A stretch of DNA of 64,000 nt from Pelagomonas calceolata (GCA_918797485.1 CAKKNE010000003.1:4774001-4838000); one strand, 5' to 3'. Counted from the stretch's first letter, positions 49,684-59,499 are shown. The notes: generated by a model not told the origin, from the sequence alone. Numbers and translations: made by a program.

Positions 49684-49973
49684 CGTTAGTAAAACGCCGA
49701 AACTCAAATACAATACGACCAAAATCCGTGGTTCTTTGCGGTCGATTCTCGTCACGGGCCCCTTTCGTAAGCCACAAACTCGTGACAAAGGCCAATTCGT
49801 CATCCAAAGAGCTCTAGGGCAGCCTGAGTTGAAAATCCCACTAATGATTTGGGTTCCGGGCCCTCAGGCTGGCCGTAGCGCAGCAAATAGGGCTTAATAC
49901 GCCGGCCTCTACTAGTCAAATCTGGAAAATCGCCGAGTAGAAAATGTGGCTACAACATCTGGTTTTCAAGTTC

Positions 49974-51783
49974 CTACCCGTACCCGTCTTCGCGAGGGAT
50001 CCCGCAGTGGCGTGCGCGCGTTGCGCGAGGTTTCAGCACGCCGGTTGCGGGGTCGACGCAGCCCGGCGAATAGCGCATACTCCTGACAAACTTGGGAAGT
50101 ACTTCGCGCGCGAGGTCGCTTTCGGCCGCCGGCCTATACGGAGCCGCATCGCACAGGCGCGCCTCGGCGGCAAGCGGCAGCAGAAGAAATTCTAGCAGGT
50201 AAAGATACGCACCACCGCCAAGATGAATATCAAGAGGCCGCCAGCCGCCATTGCAGTGTCGCCTCGTTTCGTCGGCGTCGGCGCGTGGTACCTTGGCATA
50301 CGACCGGTGGGAAAACCGCCTGCGTTTTAATGATCCACCAGTGAGGTATACTCCCCTGTGGAAACTCCTCACAGTTATCCAAACTGGTAGCGTCCATTTC
50401 GAACATCCACGCAAGGTCACCAGGGACTGTGAACTTGATTTCTGCACTGGAAACTGCGTCGAAAGGCCACAGGCATCGACGGCCGCGATCTGTGCTAGGG
50501 GTGCGGTAGAGATTAGCCCTGTGTAGAAATGAACCAGTGAGTTAGGAATTGGCAAAAACGTAGCTGCTTTGAGTTTTGGTAGAAGCGATGGCGGTGGCGA
50601 CCTTCGAGGGCGTTGCATGGGCCCATTCCCCACCAAGAACACTCACTCCCATTCAAAAGGCACCTTGACTGTCGATTCCTGCACCGGCCGTGTCGTCGGA
50701 CCTCCGGAGGCAGAAGGGCGATTGTCTCTCTTATGTGTTCGTACGTCGCCGTCTCGGACCGCCAGCTACTTCTAAACTCGTTCTGAGTAGGAGCAAGCGG
50801 TTTGAGCCATCCGTAAAACGGATTATGCGTTGGCGTGACGACGACCAAATGCGTGCCGTTGGTAGCGAGATGGGGCGCCGTCACATCCAACCACGCGTCG
50901 AATGCCCTGGATACGCCACCGTCGTCGTGGTCCTTGTACCCCAGGCCCGAGTCCACGGCGAGCAGGTCCGGTGCCAAGCCCATTTCGACCGCCTTCTGTA
51001 GGAAGTCGCGCGTCTGTGTCCACGCGGCACCGGCCATGTATTGTGCAATACAGACATCACCTCTCTTCAGACTGCTCCGAAGCCGGTCGTCGGCGAATTC
51101 CAAGCGGTCGGCCGGTGGCGCGGTCCACGCGACGCATCCCTCACCGGGCCTTGCGTCCGCATTTAGGGGCGCCGTGGAAAATGGCTCCAGCGACACAGCG
51201 GGACAGCAAACAACATGGTCCATATGATATGTCTTGCCGTTGAATTGCGTCCCGCGCAACACGGCTGCACTGCCGCGCGCCAGGGTCTGCACCTGTGGAA
51301 ATCAAATTTCAGGCTCACCACGCCGTCGGTGCGATGTTGTCTCCGTTATTGCGTCTGCTCGATGGCGTGGAGGATCGCAAGGTTCCGCAAATAAGTAGCG
51401 GTAACTCCCTGGTTGATTCCCACACCGGCCTGCACGAGGCGCTGCCAGGCGATGCGCATGAACGAGTCACCGACGAACGCAACGAGCGCTCCTTTTCTCG
51501 CGCCGCGCCTTGCCACCTTAGCCAGCGCCGCAACCGCATTCGGCGCCGCGAGCGGCGTATTGCAGGCAGTTTCTGGTGTCGTGCCGTTCGCGGCTCGGAC
51601 ATCATCCCAATACCGAAAAATAGCATCGAACGACGCGTCCTTCCCGTCCGTGTGATCAACGTAAAATTTCGCATCAGGCAGCCGAAATGCGACGCTGCGC
51701 GGCACGCGAAGGTTGTCATAGTCGCAGGGGAGGCACGTCTCGTCTGCTCGCGACGCCGCTAGAAGGACGAGCAGCGTCCGCAT
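49974..51783 (-). CDS. Secreted SGNH/PC-esterase-like hydrolase (multi-exon)
   Basis: Exon 1 starts at 51783 with a signal peptide (MRTLLVLLAASRADET). SGNH block I is VAFVGDSFMRIAWQRL (nucleophile Ser in G-D-S). The frame continues best across an intron at about 51293-51423 (donor GTGGGA, acceptor CCACAG on the minus strand) into exon 2, 50513-51292: HMDHVVCCPA, LLAVDSGLGYKDHDD, LVVVTPTHNPFYGW and paired cysteines. A stop ends that frame at 50513, but further down the same strand, in another frame ending at 49974, WRPLDIHLGGGAYLYLLEF reads like the Asp/His block V that such enzymes need, so later exons with unresolved junctions are likely. PC-esterase-type enzymes O-acetylate or de-acetylate glycans in the Golgi. 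It is divergent from the JmjC gene, 176 bp apart. Confidence 0.5.
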
Positions 51784-51959
51784 GGGGGACAGCTTATTAC
51801 GCGCGAGAGCGGGGTTGCGATTGTCGGGCTCGCAGCATGCAACCACCGTACCTACCCACCAGCTTCGAACGCCCGTGAACCAATATTATATGCCCACTGC
51901 CGGCATACGGTACCGACCCCGCGGCCTAGACCGACCGGTATGCAATCCCTTGTCCGACG
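51784..51959. promoter_or_regulatory. Shared promoter region of SGNH-like and JmjC genes
   Basis: 176 bp between divergent ATGs. It contains two partial copies of the dispersed motif: ACCGTACCTAC at 51845-51855 and TACGGTACC at 51906-51914. Both secreted-protein genes would be driven from here. Confidence 0.5.
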
Positions 51960-53273
51960 ATGCTCCTCCTCCTGATTGCCCCGGTCGCGGTGGTACGCGC
52001 GAGGAACGGCCCCTACTCTGGTCCGGTCCCGCCCACGTACGGCTACGATGCGACGAGCGCCGTCTTGCAGCGCCCCGCCTGGGCCAAGCCGCGGCGCGAC
52101 GCCGCCGCGGCCAGCGCGTTCGGCGACGCGCAGCCCGAGTGCGACGTGCCAATCTACTCGCTGACCGCCTGGAAACGCGCGCACGGCCGAGACTTCCCGG
52201 ACCATCCATGCATTTTTGCCGCGGACGCGTCCACGGCGACGCGCGGCTTCGCTGCGTTCCCGGATATGGACCGGTTCCTTGCACTCTTCGGGAACGAGAC
52301 CGTCGAGGCTCTCCCGGGCTACGCGCAGGCGGGCGGGCAGTACTGCGCCATCAACGTGGGGTGCCGCGTAAAAATAAGAGCGACGCTCTCGGACCTCGCG
52401 TCGCAATGGACAGGCGCGTTAGCGGGGTTCTACGTGTCGCAATTTGGCTGTGGGCCGCTGTGTGAGCGCGTTCTTCCTTACCTCGGCGTGCCCGAGCTCT
52501 TCGCCGATGCGCAGCCGAGGACGATGAACCTACTTGTCGGCCCGGCGCGGACGGGCCTGCCGTTCCATTACCACCAGCGGACGTGGCAGGCGCTCAGCTT
52601 CGGGCGGAAGGCGTGGTTTCTCGTGCCGCCGGGTCGAATGTCGGACGACCTCGCGCGCGTCGTCGGGCCGCGGATCTGGCCCGGCGACGGCTTCGTCGCG
52701 GCAACGCGGGGGGTTCCGCCGGGCCAACGGCCGCTCCGGTGCGTCCAATACCCCGGCGAGATTATATGGCTGCCCGAGAACTGGTGGCACGCGACGCTCA
52801 ATCTCGATGCGTCCGTCGCGTACGGCCAGAAGCCGCTCCTTCCGGAACCGGGGCGCCTTGCCCATACTCCTGACGTACGCACACCACTGCTCGCTGCCTT
52901 CGCCACACCGCAGGCCACTCTTCCGTGGTTTGAGCTTATCGAGATTCGCGCGTCGATGCAGCGTTCCGGCTGGGACGCAAACCGAGGCCTCGCGCTTCTG
53001 GAACGGACGGCAGCTGCCTTACACGATGCTGCGGCGTCGGCGGTGTCCCTGGGCAGCGATGTGGCCGTTATACACGCTGCGGCAGCGTTCGGTCTCTGCG
53101 TCCTCGCCGGTAGTGCCGACAATTCGCGCGCGAAGCATGGGTGGCCCGCCTCGCAAGTGGCGACGCACACAGCCAAGTGGCGCCGCGCCGCCAGCACACT
53201 CGACAACGCCACGTGCTCCCTCCAGTGCGCCGAGAACTGCCCGGCGAGAGAGATAGGGGGGCACTGGCACTAG
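51960..53273 (+). CDS. Secretory-pathway JmjC (cupin) hydroxylase-like protein
   Basis: 437 aa. MLLLLIAPVAVVRARN is a signal peptide, so the protein is lumenal or secreted rather than a nuclear demethylase. The JmjC cupin core lies at about residues 190-290: FHYHQRTWQALSFGRKAWFL, LVPPGR, the conserved GEIIWLPENWWHATLNLD, with H-x-H where many members have H-x-D, and the distal His in WHATLNL. The rest is Cys-containing (CGPLCERVLPYLG). JmjC enzymes are 2-oxoglutarate/Fe(II) oxygenases. A lumenal member next to glycan genes could hydroxylate secreted proteins. The altered second metal ligand leaves activity open. The last 120 residues are Ala-rich helix with no named domain. Confidence 0.7.
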   Translation: MLLLLIAPVAVVRARNGPYSGPVPPTYGYDATSAVLQRPAWAKPRRDAAAASAFGDAQPECDVPIYSLTAWKRAHGRDFPDHPCIFAADASTATRGFAAFPDMDRFLALFGNETVEALPGYAQAGGQYCAINVGCRVKIRATLSDLASQWTGALAGFYVSQFGCGPLCERVLPYLGVPELFADAQPRTMNLLVGPARTGLPFHYHQRTWQALSFGRKAWFLVPPGRMSDDLARVVGPRIWPGDGFVAATRGVPPGQRPLRCVQYPGEIIWLPENWWHATLNLDASVAYGQKPLLPEPGRLAHTPDVRTPLLAAFATPQATLPWFELIEIRASMQRSGWDANRGLALLERTAAALHDAAASAVSLGSDVAVIHAAAAFGLCVLAGSADNSRAKHGWPASQVATHTAKWRRAASTLDNATCSLQCAENCPAREIGGHWH

Positions 53274-53588
53274 AAGCCCAATGATTCGCGTTGCTCGATT
53301 GGCTTCTAGAGCGGAATCTGCCCAATAATAATTTATGATTTATAATAGATTAATTGCAAGACCCAAAAAAAGGAGCAACTTGAACTTGGGCCAATGCCAG
53401 TGCCAGTGACTCGGACTCGTAGTCTGCAGATGGCCCCCGCGGGATGCATTTGGTCATGATGACACCCGAGAGACCTAGCTACCATAGCTGCATTGTGGAC
53501 TTATGGCACCCAGCTCATCAGATCCAAGCAAGCCTGACGATCTAGCCTGACGACGTAAACCAGTTATTAAAACAACACTCTCGTACCA

Positions 53589-53601
53589 GTACCGTAGGTA
53601 C
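53589..53601. repeat. GTACCGTAGGTAC motif copy
   Basis: Single copy, 158 bp upstream of the GT gene ATG at 53760, next to an ACACTCTCGTA 11-mer. Confidence 0.75.
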
Positions 53602-53654
53602 AAGTGTGGGTTACCGCAGTAGGCCAAAAATATTTGCTGGAGAGCAGCTAGGAC

Positions 53655-53697
53655 CCCTGCTACTTTACAAAACGCTGAGACATACTCTTGCTACGCT
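53655..53697. repeat. Dispersed repeat shared with 36148-36190
   Basis: Second copy of the CCCTGCTACTTTACA...GACATACTCTTGCTAC element, followed by an extra GCTGCGACATCCTCTCGCTA that repeats its last segment imperfectly. Confidence 0.7.
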
Positions 53698-53759
53698 GCG
53701 ACATCCTCTCGCTATTCGGTATAACCTAGGTAAGAATTAAGTACCATTGGCACCTCGTC

Positions 53760-54776
53760 ATGGTGTCGAAAGTTGCATGGATACTGTGCATCTATATCTC
53801 CGGCTATTGTCAATCGTCACGTGCTATCGCGAGGGAACCGGCTGGGCGGGTGCTGCTTTTCGTAACCACGCACCTGACCCCATTACACCTACGATTCCTT
53901 GAGAAGTGCTGGCCATCGGCAACGCGCGCCTCGCCGTTCATTCAGAGCGCCGATGTGCTCGTCTTCGTGACCGGTGAACTCGACGACGCCAAGCGACGCG
54001 TTCTGGACATCGCATTCCCACCCTGGACGAATAGGTCGATCATCCATACGACATTGCCGAACGCTGGTTACAACCGGGGCGCAATGGATGCGCTCGCGCA
54101 GGCGGATGCACACGGCTGGTTTTGGAACTACGATTGGGTCGTGCGCCTCAATGCAGACGTTATTATTCGTGATGATCGCTTCCTGTCTGCCATTGTGGCG
54201 CGACACGACGTCGATGCCGTCTTCGTGGACTGTTACGCCGGGCAGCGGCCGGACAAAGTGCACGTACAGACAGACTTCATCATGTTCCGTCCAAACAAGG
54301 TTGCACGGGGGAGCTTTCGTATCCCCAAAAAATGGAGCCCGGTGTACTGCGGGGAACAGCGGGAATATTGGACATTGCAAAAAGATATGTCTGTGTGTGA
54401 ACCAGAGCACGTCGCGTCGCATGCGCTCGAGAGTATCATTCGGAGCAAGCGCTGGGCACTTCTTCCTGGCGTTCGCATTTTGGTACCCCATTGTCGAGTG
54501 AGAGGTGAGACGTCGCCAGTGGTCCATGACCACGCATACGTTGACCAATGTGCCAGCAATGCTGGCAGTCCTCATGATGTTGCCAGTGCCGTTGCTGCTG
54601 ATGTTCTTCAGTGCAACGAATGGCGCATGATGCACAAGGCTATGCCTGGAACTGCCTTGGATGCGCTTCCAGCAGGCCTACGAAAGAATTGGACAGCCCG
54701 GAACTGCGATGGTCTGATGCACGCGCCTGAGAATCCAGGGAAGAATGGCCGCAAACGGCGGCGGCGAAGATACTGA
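53760..54776 (+). CDS. Secretory glycosyltransferase-like protein (GT-A type)
   Basis: 338 aa from the ATG at 53760. A hydrophobic leader (VAWILCIYISGYC) opens the chain. The core is GT-A-like: VLLFVTTHLTPLHLRFLEKC, NAGYNRGAMDALAQA (typical of GTs that count sugar-nucleotide contacts), WNYDWVVRLNADVIIRDDRF with N-A-D in the DxD place, and DAVFVDCYAG. CGEQREYWTL and HALESIIRSKRWALLPG follow. The tail is basic (KNGRKRRRRRY). GC is clearly below that of the 62 kb or 2 kb genes, and codons use more A/T at third positions, hinting at a different history. Family not named. Confidence 0.65.
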   Translation: MVSKVAWILCIYISGYCQSSRAIAREPAGRVLLFVTTHLTPLHLRFLEKCWPSATRASPFIQSADVLVFVTGELDDAKRRVLDIAFPPWTNRSIIHTTLPNAGYNRGAMDALAQADAHGWFWNYDWVVRLNADVIIRDDRFLSAIVARHDVDAVFVDCYAGQRPDKVHVQTDFIMFRPNKVARGSFRIPKKWSPVYCGEQREYWTLQKDMSVCEPEHVASHALESIIRSKRWALLPGVRILVPHCRVRGETSPVVHDHAYVDQCASNAGSPHDVASAVAADVLQCNEWRMMHKAMPGTALDALPAGLRKNWTARNCDGLMHAPENPGKNGRKRRRRRY

Positions 54777-55118
54777 GCCTTCTGCCAGTGCGCTTCGACT
54801 TTCTTGTGTAATGCAGCATCGTCTATCTGCGTCTTCTATGATGCCATGCTTATATAGATCATCAGCATAATCATGTAAGAATTTTTGTTTCCCTGGACTC
54901 TGGTGGTATGCTTTGACGTACCATTCCGGATTCTTAGGGTTAGTTGGTATTGGGTGCTCATGGATGCTGCCTTTTTGATTTTGATTTTGCCGCAATGCGC
55001 GCAGCGGCACAGCCACGCGGCGACCGAATGGCGGGAATTTTTTGCTGAGACGTAGGTTCCGTATATTCTGAAATTCATAGCCGCCGGGGCCAGTTTTACT
55101 TTTGATGAACTTTTGCAT
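54777..55118 (-). CDS. Low-GC open frame, unknown
   Basis: The minus-strand frame starts at 55118 (MQKFIKSKTGPGGYEFQ) and is protein-like to about 54780 (RRVAVPLRALRQNQNQ, NPEWYVKAYHQSPGKQKFL, DYADDLYKHGIIEDAD); it then runs on as the antisense of the neighbouring GT gene. GC is low for this genome. It may be the first exon of a small gene or a fragment of an element; no family is recognised. Confidence 0.35.
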
Positions 55119-55397
55119 TACTTCTTGGCCTTCAAGTTCCCGGGCCCGGGCCCGGGCCGACTCGGAGTCCTCAGGCTAAGTGAGATAGTAGATTCAAGTT
55201 GATTTTTTATTGTATATAACATCGCATGCATTCACATATGATCTTCAGTGAAATATGTCTGATTGGAACGCGGCTCAAGAAGTAGGGACGCAGGGTAGGA
55301 AGGGCTAGAGGGTTTCTCTCTCTCAGGGCTATATATCCTTCAGGCTCTATATATATCCTAGGATAGGTTTCGCTCAGAGTCTCTGGATGAAGTGCTT
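55119..55397. other. AT-rich spacer
   Basis: Contains TATATATATCC repeats (55325-55360) shortly before the GT gene start. No gene is seen. Confidence 0.4.
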
Positions 55398-57446
55398 ATG
55401 ATGTCGCGGGCGCGGCCCTGGATGCGCATACCGACGATGTATTTATGTCTCCTCATGATGGTCCTGTCTGACGGCCAGGGCGAGACGCTGATTGCGGCGC
55501 GGCAGAGGATCATGGGATGGCGGATGAATCTGCGGTTGGGAGAACAAAACATACGCGTGGAGCTAAATGCCTCGAGCAATGCGCTGGCAAAGCACATTCT
55601 GCGGGAACGCTGCTTGGGCAACGCGACGTTCGGAGTGACATGCAGCCTCAAATGGTTAATGCACCACGTCAGAGTGACAGTGGCACGGCATTTGGCAGAC
55701 GACGATGCTGCTCGGTTTGCGTGGGAAATGGACGACGCCTCGGCCGTGACACGCTTGCTCCGCGGGCAGTCCGGGCTGTTCCCGAGGCGGCGCAGAAACG
55801 CTGCAGCTCGGGCTGGGCTCTTCATGAGCGTGCGATCCCCTATCGTAGCGCAGATGATGGCGGCAGCGCTGCGCGATGCCTTCCCCGAGAGTGCAGTCCG
55901 ACGTGGCGAGATCCTGCGGCTACACGCTGCTTGCGGTACAGCACATATCCTCGGTTGTACGCCCGAGTTTTGGGCCGAGCTTCTTGGTTCGGAGGCAATG
56001 GGGCTCCTCGGGGGCATCCATCTCACCGCGGGTGGACGATGGACGCATGTTGCGAAAGTCGTGGCCCTCGCTGCTTACGAATACGCGTGTCGAGTCGCGG
56101 ATGACTTCGTTGCGCCTCCTGGGACGTTACGCGCCCTATCAGCGGTCATGGGCACGGCATATGTCTTCGACTTTGGTTCGGGTCCCTACGTAAACAAAGG
56201 CTGTGACGTCCTAGTCCTCGGACCGCCTCTTGCGTTGAGTCATCTCCCCGAGCGTTGGACGACCCTTCATCCTGCTAAGGTCCTCCCTGTACCTATGGTT
56301 GTCAATGATTCGTCCAATGTGCTCCGATGGACTAACAAGAGTGGCATCATCATGACCCGCGCCAACGCTTCCCTCGACTCGCCCAGGAGACGTGGTGAAA
56401 GAGACACCGTTTGCCTCGGGGGCGTGGCGTCGTTTCGTGTGCCGAATAATGACGACCAGCAGGCAATCCACCAAACCTTTAAAGCCCTTGGTATCCGCCG
56501 GAGTACTGCGGCCTGTGCGGATCAGGCCCACGGCGGCGTGACCTTACTCACGACGATTCCAAGGATTACCATGGAGCCGATGGCAACAGATCACATAAGT
56601 GAGACGCTACTCGCCATTGGAGAGAACGCGTATCGGCCTGATGTTGCTTCGATCGTCGTAATGGTCGATCAATGTGGCCTCGGCGATGACGCGCTCTGCA
56701 CTCGTGCTCTCCGAAGCACCATCGCGGAGCTGAGAGTCACTCATGCTGCACGCCTTGAAGATACACAAGCGACAGTGGGTGCGCTGGAAAAGATCGTCGC
56801 CGAGGCCTTTGGGCGCCAACCAACCTATGCCGACATGTTCCGTCGTGCCGACCGGCTCCAGGGCGTGGTTGTTCTTACCAACGCCGACATTGTTTTCCGA
56901 GATCTCGACAGACTCAATGCGTCAGCACTCGCAAAGGAAAAGCTCGTCCTTGTCTTCTCTGTCTGGGTTCCGCCGTTGGGCTCTCTCTATCGCGCACATT
57001 GTCCAGATCCGGTGGTATTCGAGCGTGCGCACCACCGTGTTCATGTCGACCGCCTTCTCAATGTCTGTCCAAGGGACGGCACCAGTTGGTCCTGGGACAG
57101 TTTCGCCTTCCACGCACCGCTCAGCAGGGGAGGCAGTGACCTGAGCTACGAGACACTAGAGGAACTCAGACCGACGCCAGTATACATGAACCAGATGGGC
57201 GCAGAGCATCGTGCCGGCTACTTTGTCCGTGCAAATGGATTTTCCTTGTCCAATGCCTGTAATCTCGTTGGTGCCGAGCACTGGCACTGCCTCGGCGCTA
57301 AAACGCATCCCTGGCAGCCTAGAGAAAAGCATGTTGACTTTGAATTGCTCCGCATGATAGGTTACAATGAGTGGGTAGTCCAAGTTGGCGACAGCGGTGT
57401 CCTTGATGGTTTTTGCGACACGAGGGGACGTGTTGCGTCGAACTGA
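55398..57446 (+). CDS. Two-part secretory glycosyltransferase-like protein
   Basis: 682-683 aa; ATGs at 55398 and 55401 are adjacent and either opens a leader (MRIPTMYLCLLMMVLSDG). The first half (to about 330) resembles no fold that I can name, with a Cys-x-Cys-rich region and FDFGSGPYVNKGCDVLVLG. The second half is GT-A-like with donor-site elements: LQGVVVLTNADIVFRDLDRL (N-A-D-I), VLVFSVWVPP, then SWDSFAFHAPL and a final block of Asn, Cys and His residues (SNACNLVGAEHWHCLGAKTH) seen in capsular-polysaccharide-type GTs. N-x-S/T sites occur throughout. GC is lower than in the older core genes, as in the previous gene. Confidence 0.6.
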   Translation: MMSRARPWMRIPTMYLCLLMMVLSDGQGETLIAARQRIMGWRMNLRLGEQNIRVELNASSNALAKHILRERCLGNATFGVTCSLKWLMHHVRVTVARHLADDDAARFAWEMDDASAVTRLLRGQSGLFPRRRRNAAARAGLFMSVRSPIVAQMMAAALRDAFPESAVRRGEILRLHAACGTAHILGCTPEFWAELLGSEAMGLLGGIHLTAGGRWTHVAKVVALAAYEYACRVADDFVAPPGTLRALSAVMGTAYVFDFGSGPYVNKGCDVLVLGPPLALSHLPERWTTLHPAKVLPVPMVVNDSSNVLRWTNKSGIIMTRANASLDSPRRRGERDTVCLGGVASFRVPNNDDQQAIHQTFKALGIRRSTAACADQAHGGVTLLTTIPRITMEPMATDHISETLLAIGENAYRPDVASIVVMVDQCGLGDDALCTRALRSTIAELRVTHAARLEDTQATVGALEKIVAEAFGRQPTYADMFRRADRLQGVVVLTNADIVFRDLDRLNASALAKEKLVLVFSVWVPPLGSLYRAHCPDPVVFERAHHRVHVDRLLNVCPRDGTSWSWDSFAFHAPLSRGGSDLSYETLEELRPTPVYMNQMGAEHRAGYFVRANGFSLSNACNLVGAEHWHCLGAKTHPWQPREKHVDFELLRMIGYNEWVVQVGDSGVLDGFCDTRGRVASN

Positions 57447-57968
57447 ATGTTTTACTCTGGTCAGGCAGGCCCGGCAGGGGTCCAAACCAGCGAATATTAG
57501 CGTAGAAGTACGGTGTACACCCCGCTTTTAGCTTACATCGAAGTGGGCTCAAAGGGACACTGAGGGATGGCGTTGAATTATTAATGGCGGAGTTGAGGAT
57601 TAATCTACGTTAACGGGCGGTCAGGGGATGGCCGGGCGGCTTCCAGGCTCGCGGGGGACCGAACCTCGATCGTGGATCTCAGGCTAATTACCGATGGTGC
57701 CAGTGCGGTTCCTAATTTGACCCAGACAAGTGGACGGGGGGTCTCACCACGGCCCGGGGCTCTCCTAATCTGAGAATCAGTGAGATTCGAGTTCCCAGCC
57801 ACTCGCCCGGCGGCGATTTTGACTACGGGGCCCCAAAAGAGTCCTTAACACACTAGCGTCCTAGCGACAATCGCTAAGCGCACCCGGGCTGCCCCCAGCC
57901 CGTTTAGTCCACTCGCCCCCCATAGGGCGACCGCCACAGCAAAAAACAGCAGCAAAATCGCACCAGAA
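57447..57968. other. Intergenic, probably 5' part of the LINE copy
   Basis: No host gene. The stretch is unusual in composition (GGCC and CCCC runs near 57620-57900) and leads straight into the LINE ORF1-like frame, so part of it may be a LINE 5' UTR. Confidence 0.35.
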
Positions 57969-59490
57969 ATGGGCAAGAAAAGCAAAATTACCGGTAAGGT
58001 GGATAACGGCCTCAAGGAGAGGCTCCGGGCCAATATGAAGGCCAAGAAGAAGGGTAACCCCTGCTACGCCTTCGGTATGGCCCTAAATCCCAAGATGAGG
58101 TCGGTTCTGGGGGAGGAGCACCGCGCGCTCCTGGTCGTAAAGTCGGGGGACCCGGACATTGACTTGTACATCCGCTCGTTGTTCGCGACGGGAGGCTGTG
58201 GCCAGTATTCGAAGGACTCCGTCGAGGATGGAGAGGATTATATTATGAAGATGGCCGCATTAAAAAAAGTGGTCCCCCCGCTCCGGGCGTCCGAGATTTT
58301 GAAGGTGGATAGCGCCACCCTCATGGCCGCGTGTGAGGACACCGAGGGGTCGCAGAAATCGCCGTCGGGTGCGGCGCCGGCGGCCGCGGCGTCGCCGGCG
58401 CCGGCGCCGTCGACGGAAAGCAAGGCCCCCGAGAGCCCGATCCCTATTGATCAGTCGCCGCTGCAAGCGCCGGCGCCGGCGCCGTCGAGCCCCCTATCGT
58501 CGGCGAAGCTCGTCGACCAGAAGAAGTGGGGTGATCGGTGCGCGACGGGGGCGTCGGACGACGACGAGTATGAAATCGGGCGCCTGCCCGACGCTGATCA
58601 AAAAGCCAATATCATGACATCGAGGTCGCGTTGAATGTCATTTATCGGCGCCTGCTCGGCGTGGAAGCGAAAACGGCTTCGGTCGCCGTCAGGCACGAAC
58701 TGGGTGTCGCGTCCGTCGCAACTCGTATAGACGCCGCGGCGCTGAAATTCCGCAACAACATCTTGTCGTTGGACCCTCGGGATTTCCTCGTTCGCCGGGT
58801 ATACGACGGCCTGATGAACGATTCTAAAGGTCGCGGATCGTCGAGGAACGGGGCTTTGTTCCTGGATAAGCTTGCGTTAGAAGCGAATTGGCCTGGGCCT
58901 CTGAAAAAACCGGCCGCGAAAAAGTTCGTCAATGAATTCGTCGCATCGCGCCGAGTTTCCGAGCTCGTCGATGGCTTCAAGAGAATGACGACTCTCCGCA
59001 ACATGAGCGATTGGGTCGAGAAGGAACGTTTCGGCTTGCCGGAATATTTACTCAGAACGTGCCCCTCGTCTCTTCGGGAAGGGCGGAGGTTGAAGACGAA
59101 GTTCCGATTGGGTTGCCACGATCTCCGGAGCTCGAGCTCCCGAACGCAGCTTGTCCGCAACGCGCAATGTCCCTGTTGCAAATCCCGCGAGTCGGAAACG
59201 ATTCAACATGCCCTACTTGAATGCTCGGCTTTTACGAAAGAACGTGACACGTTCCTTGAACGGTTCTACGAGTTGCACCCTATCGCGCGTGGCTTGAGCC
59301 CCGAAGGTCTTTGCGACGTCCTAATGAGTGACGACTTACCTCACGAGACTGAGAATACTATGTATAGATACCTTATTGCTATTTCGAGGCTCCGGTTGGG
59401 CATCCTGACCGAGCGGGGAGAAGGCTCCTAGGAGCTTGTTCCTTTTTTTAGGTCTTCCTTAATTTATTTATTTATTTATTTATTTATTTT
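57969..59490 (+). mobile_element. LINE (non-LTR) retrotransposon copy with ORF1-like frame and RT C-terminal end
   Basis: The frame 57969-58634 (221 aa) starts MGKKSKITGKVDNGLKERLR and ends in Ala/Pro/Ser linkers; no known domain, but its place suggests ORF1. It is followed at once by the C-terminal part of a LINE reverse transcriptase (58631-59431): NVIYRRLLGVEAKTASVAVR, ELGVASVATRID, a zinc-knuckle-like C-x2-C-x9-H-x4-C (CPCC...HALLEC) and the end LRLGILTERGEGS. The endonuclease and RT core are absent, so this is an internally shortened copy. The 3' end is TTTTTAGGTCTTCCTT plus TTTA repeats (to about 59490). Confidence 0.75.
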
Positions 59491-59499
59491 GTACGCCCT

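Larger units (their letters stand above)
47267..49973. other. Long repeat-rich intergenic region
   Basis: Contains the motif array 47478-47496, a coding-like fragment at 47787-48086, a motif array and copia fragment (48664-49430) and a gypsy-type LTR (49470-49683). Otherwise no gene is recognised. The 48100-48600 part is ordinary in composition with no frame that I trust. Confidence 0.45.
53274..53759. other. Intergenic with dispersed repeat and motif
   Basis: Holds the motif copy at 53589-53601, the repeat at 53655-53697 shared with 36148-36190, and AT-rich DNA at 53320-53370. No gene is seen. Confidence 0.45.
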
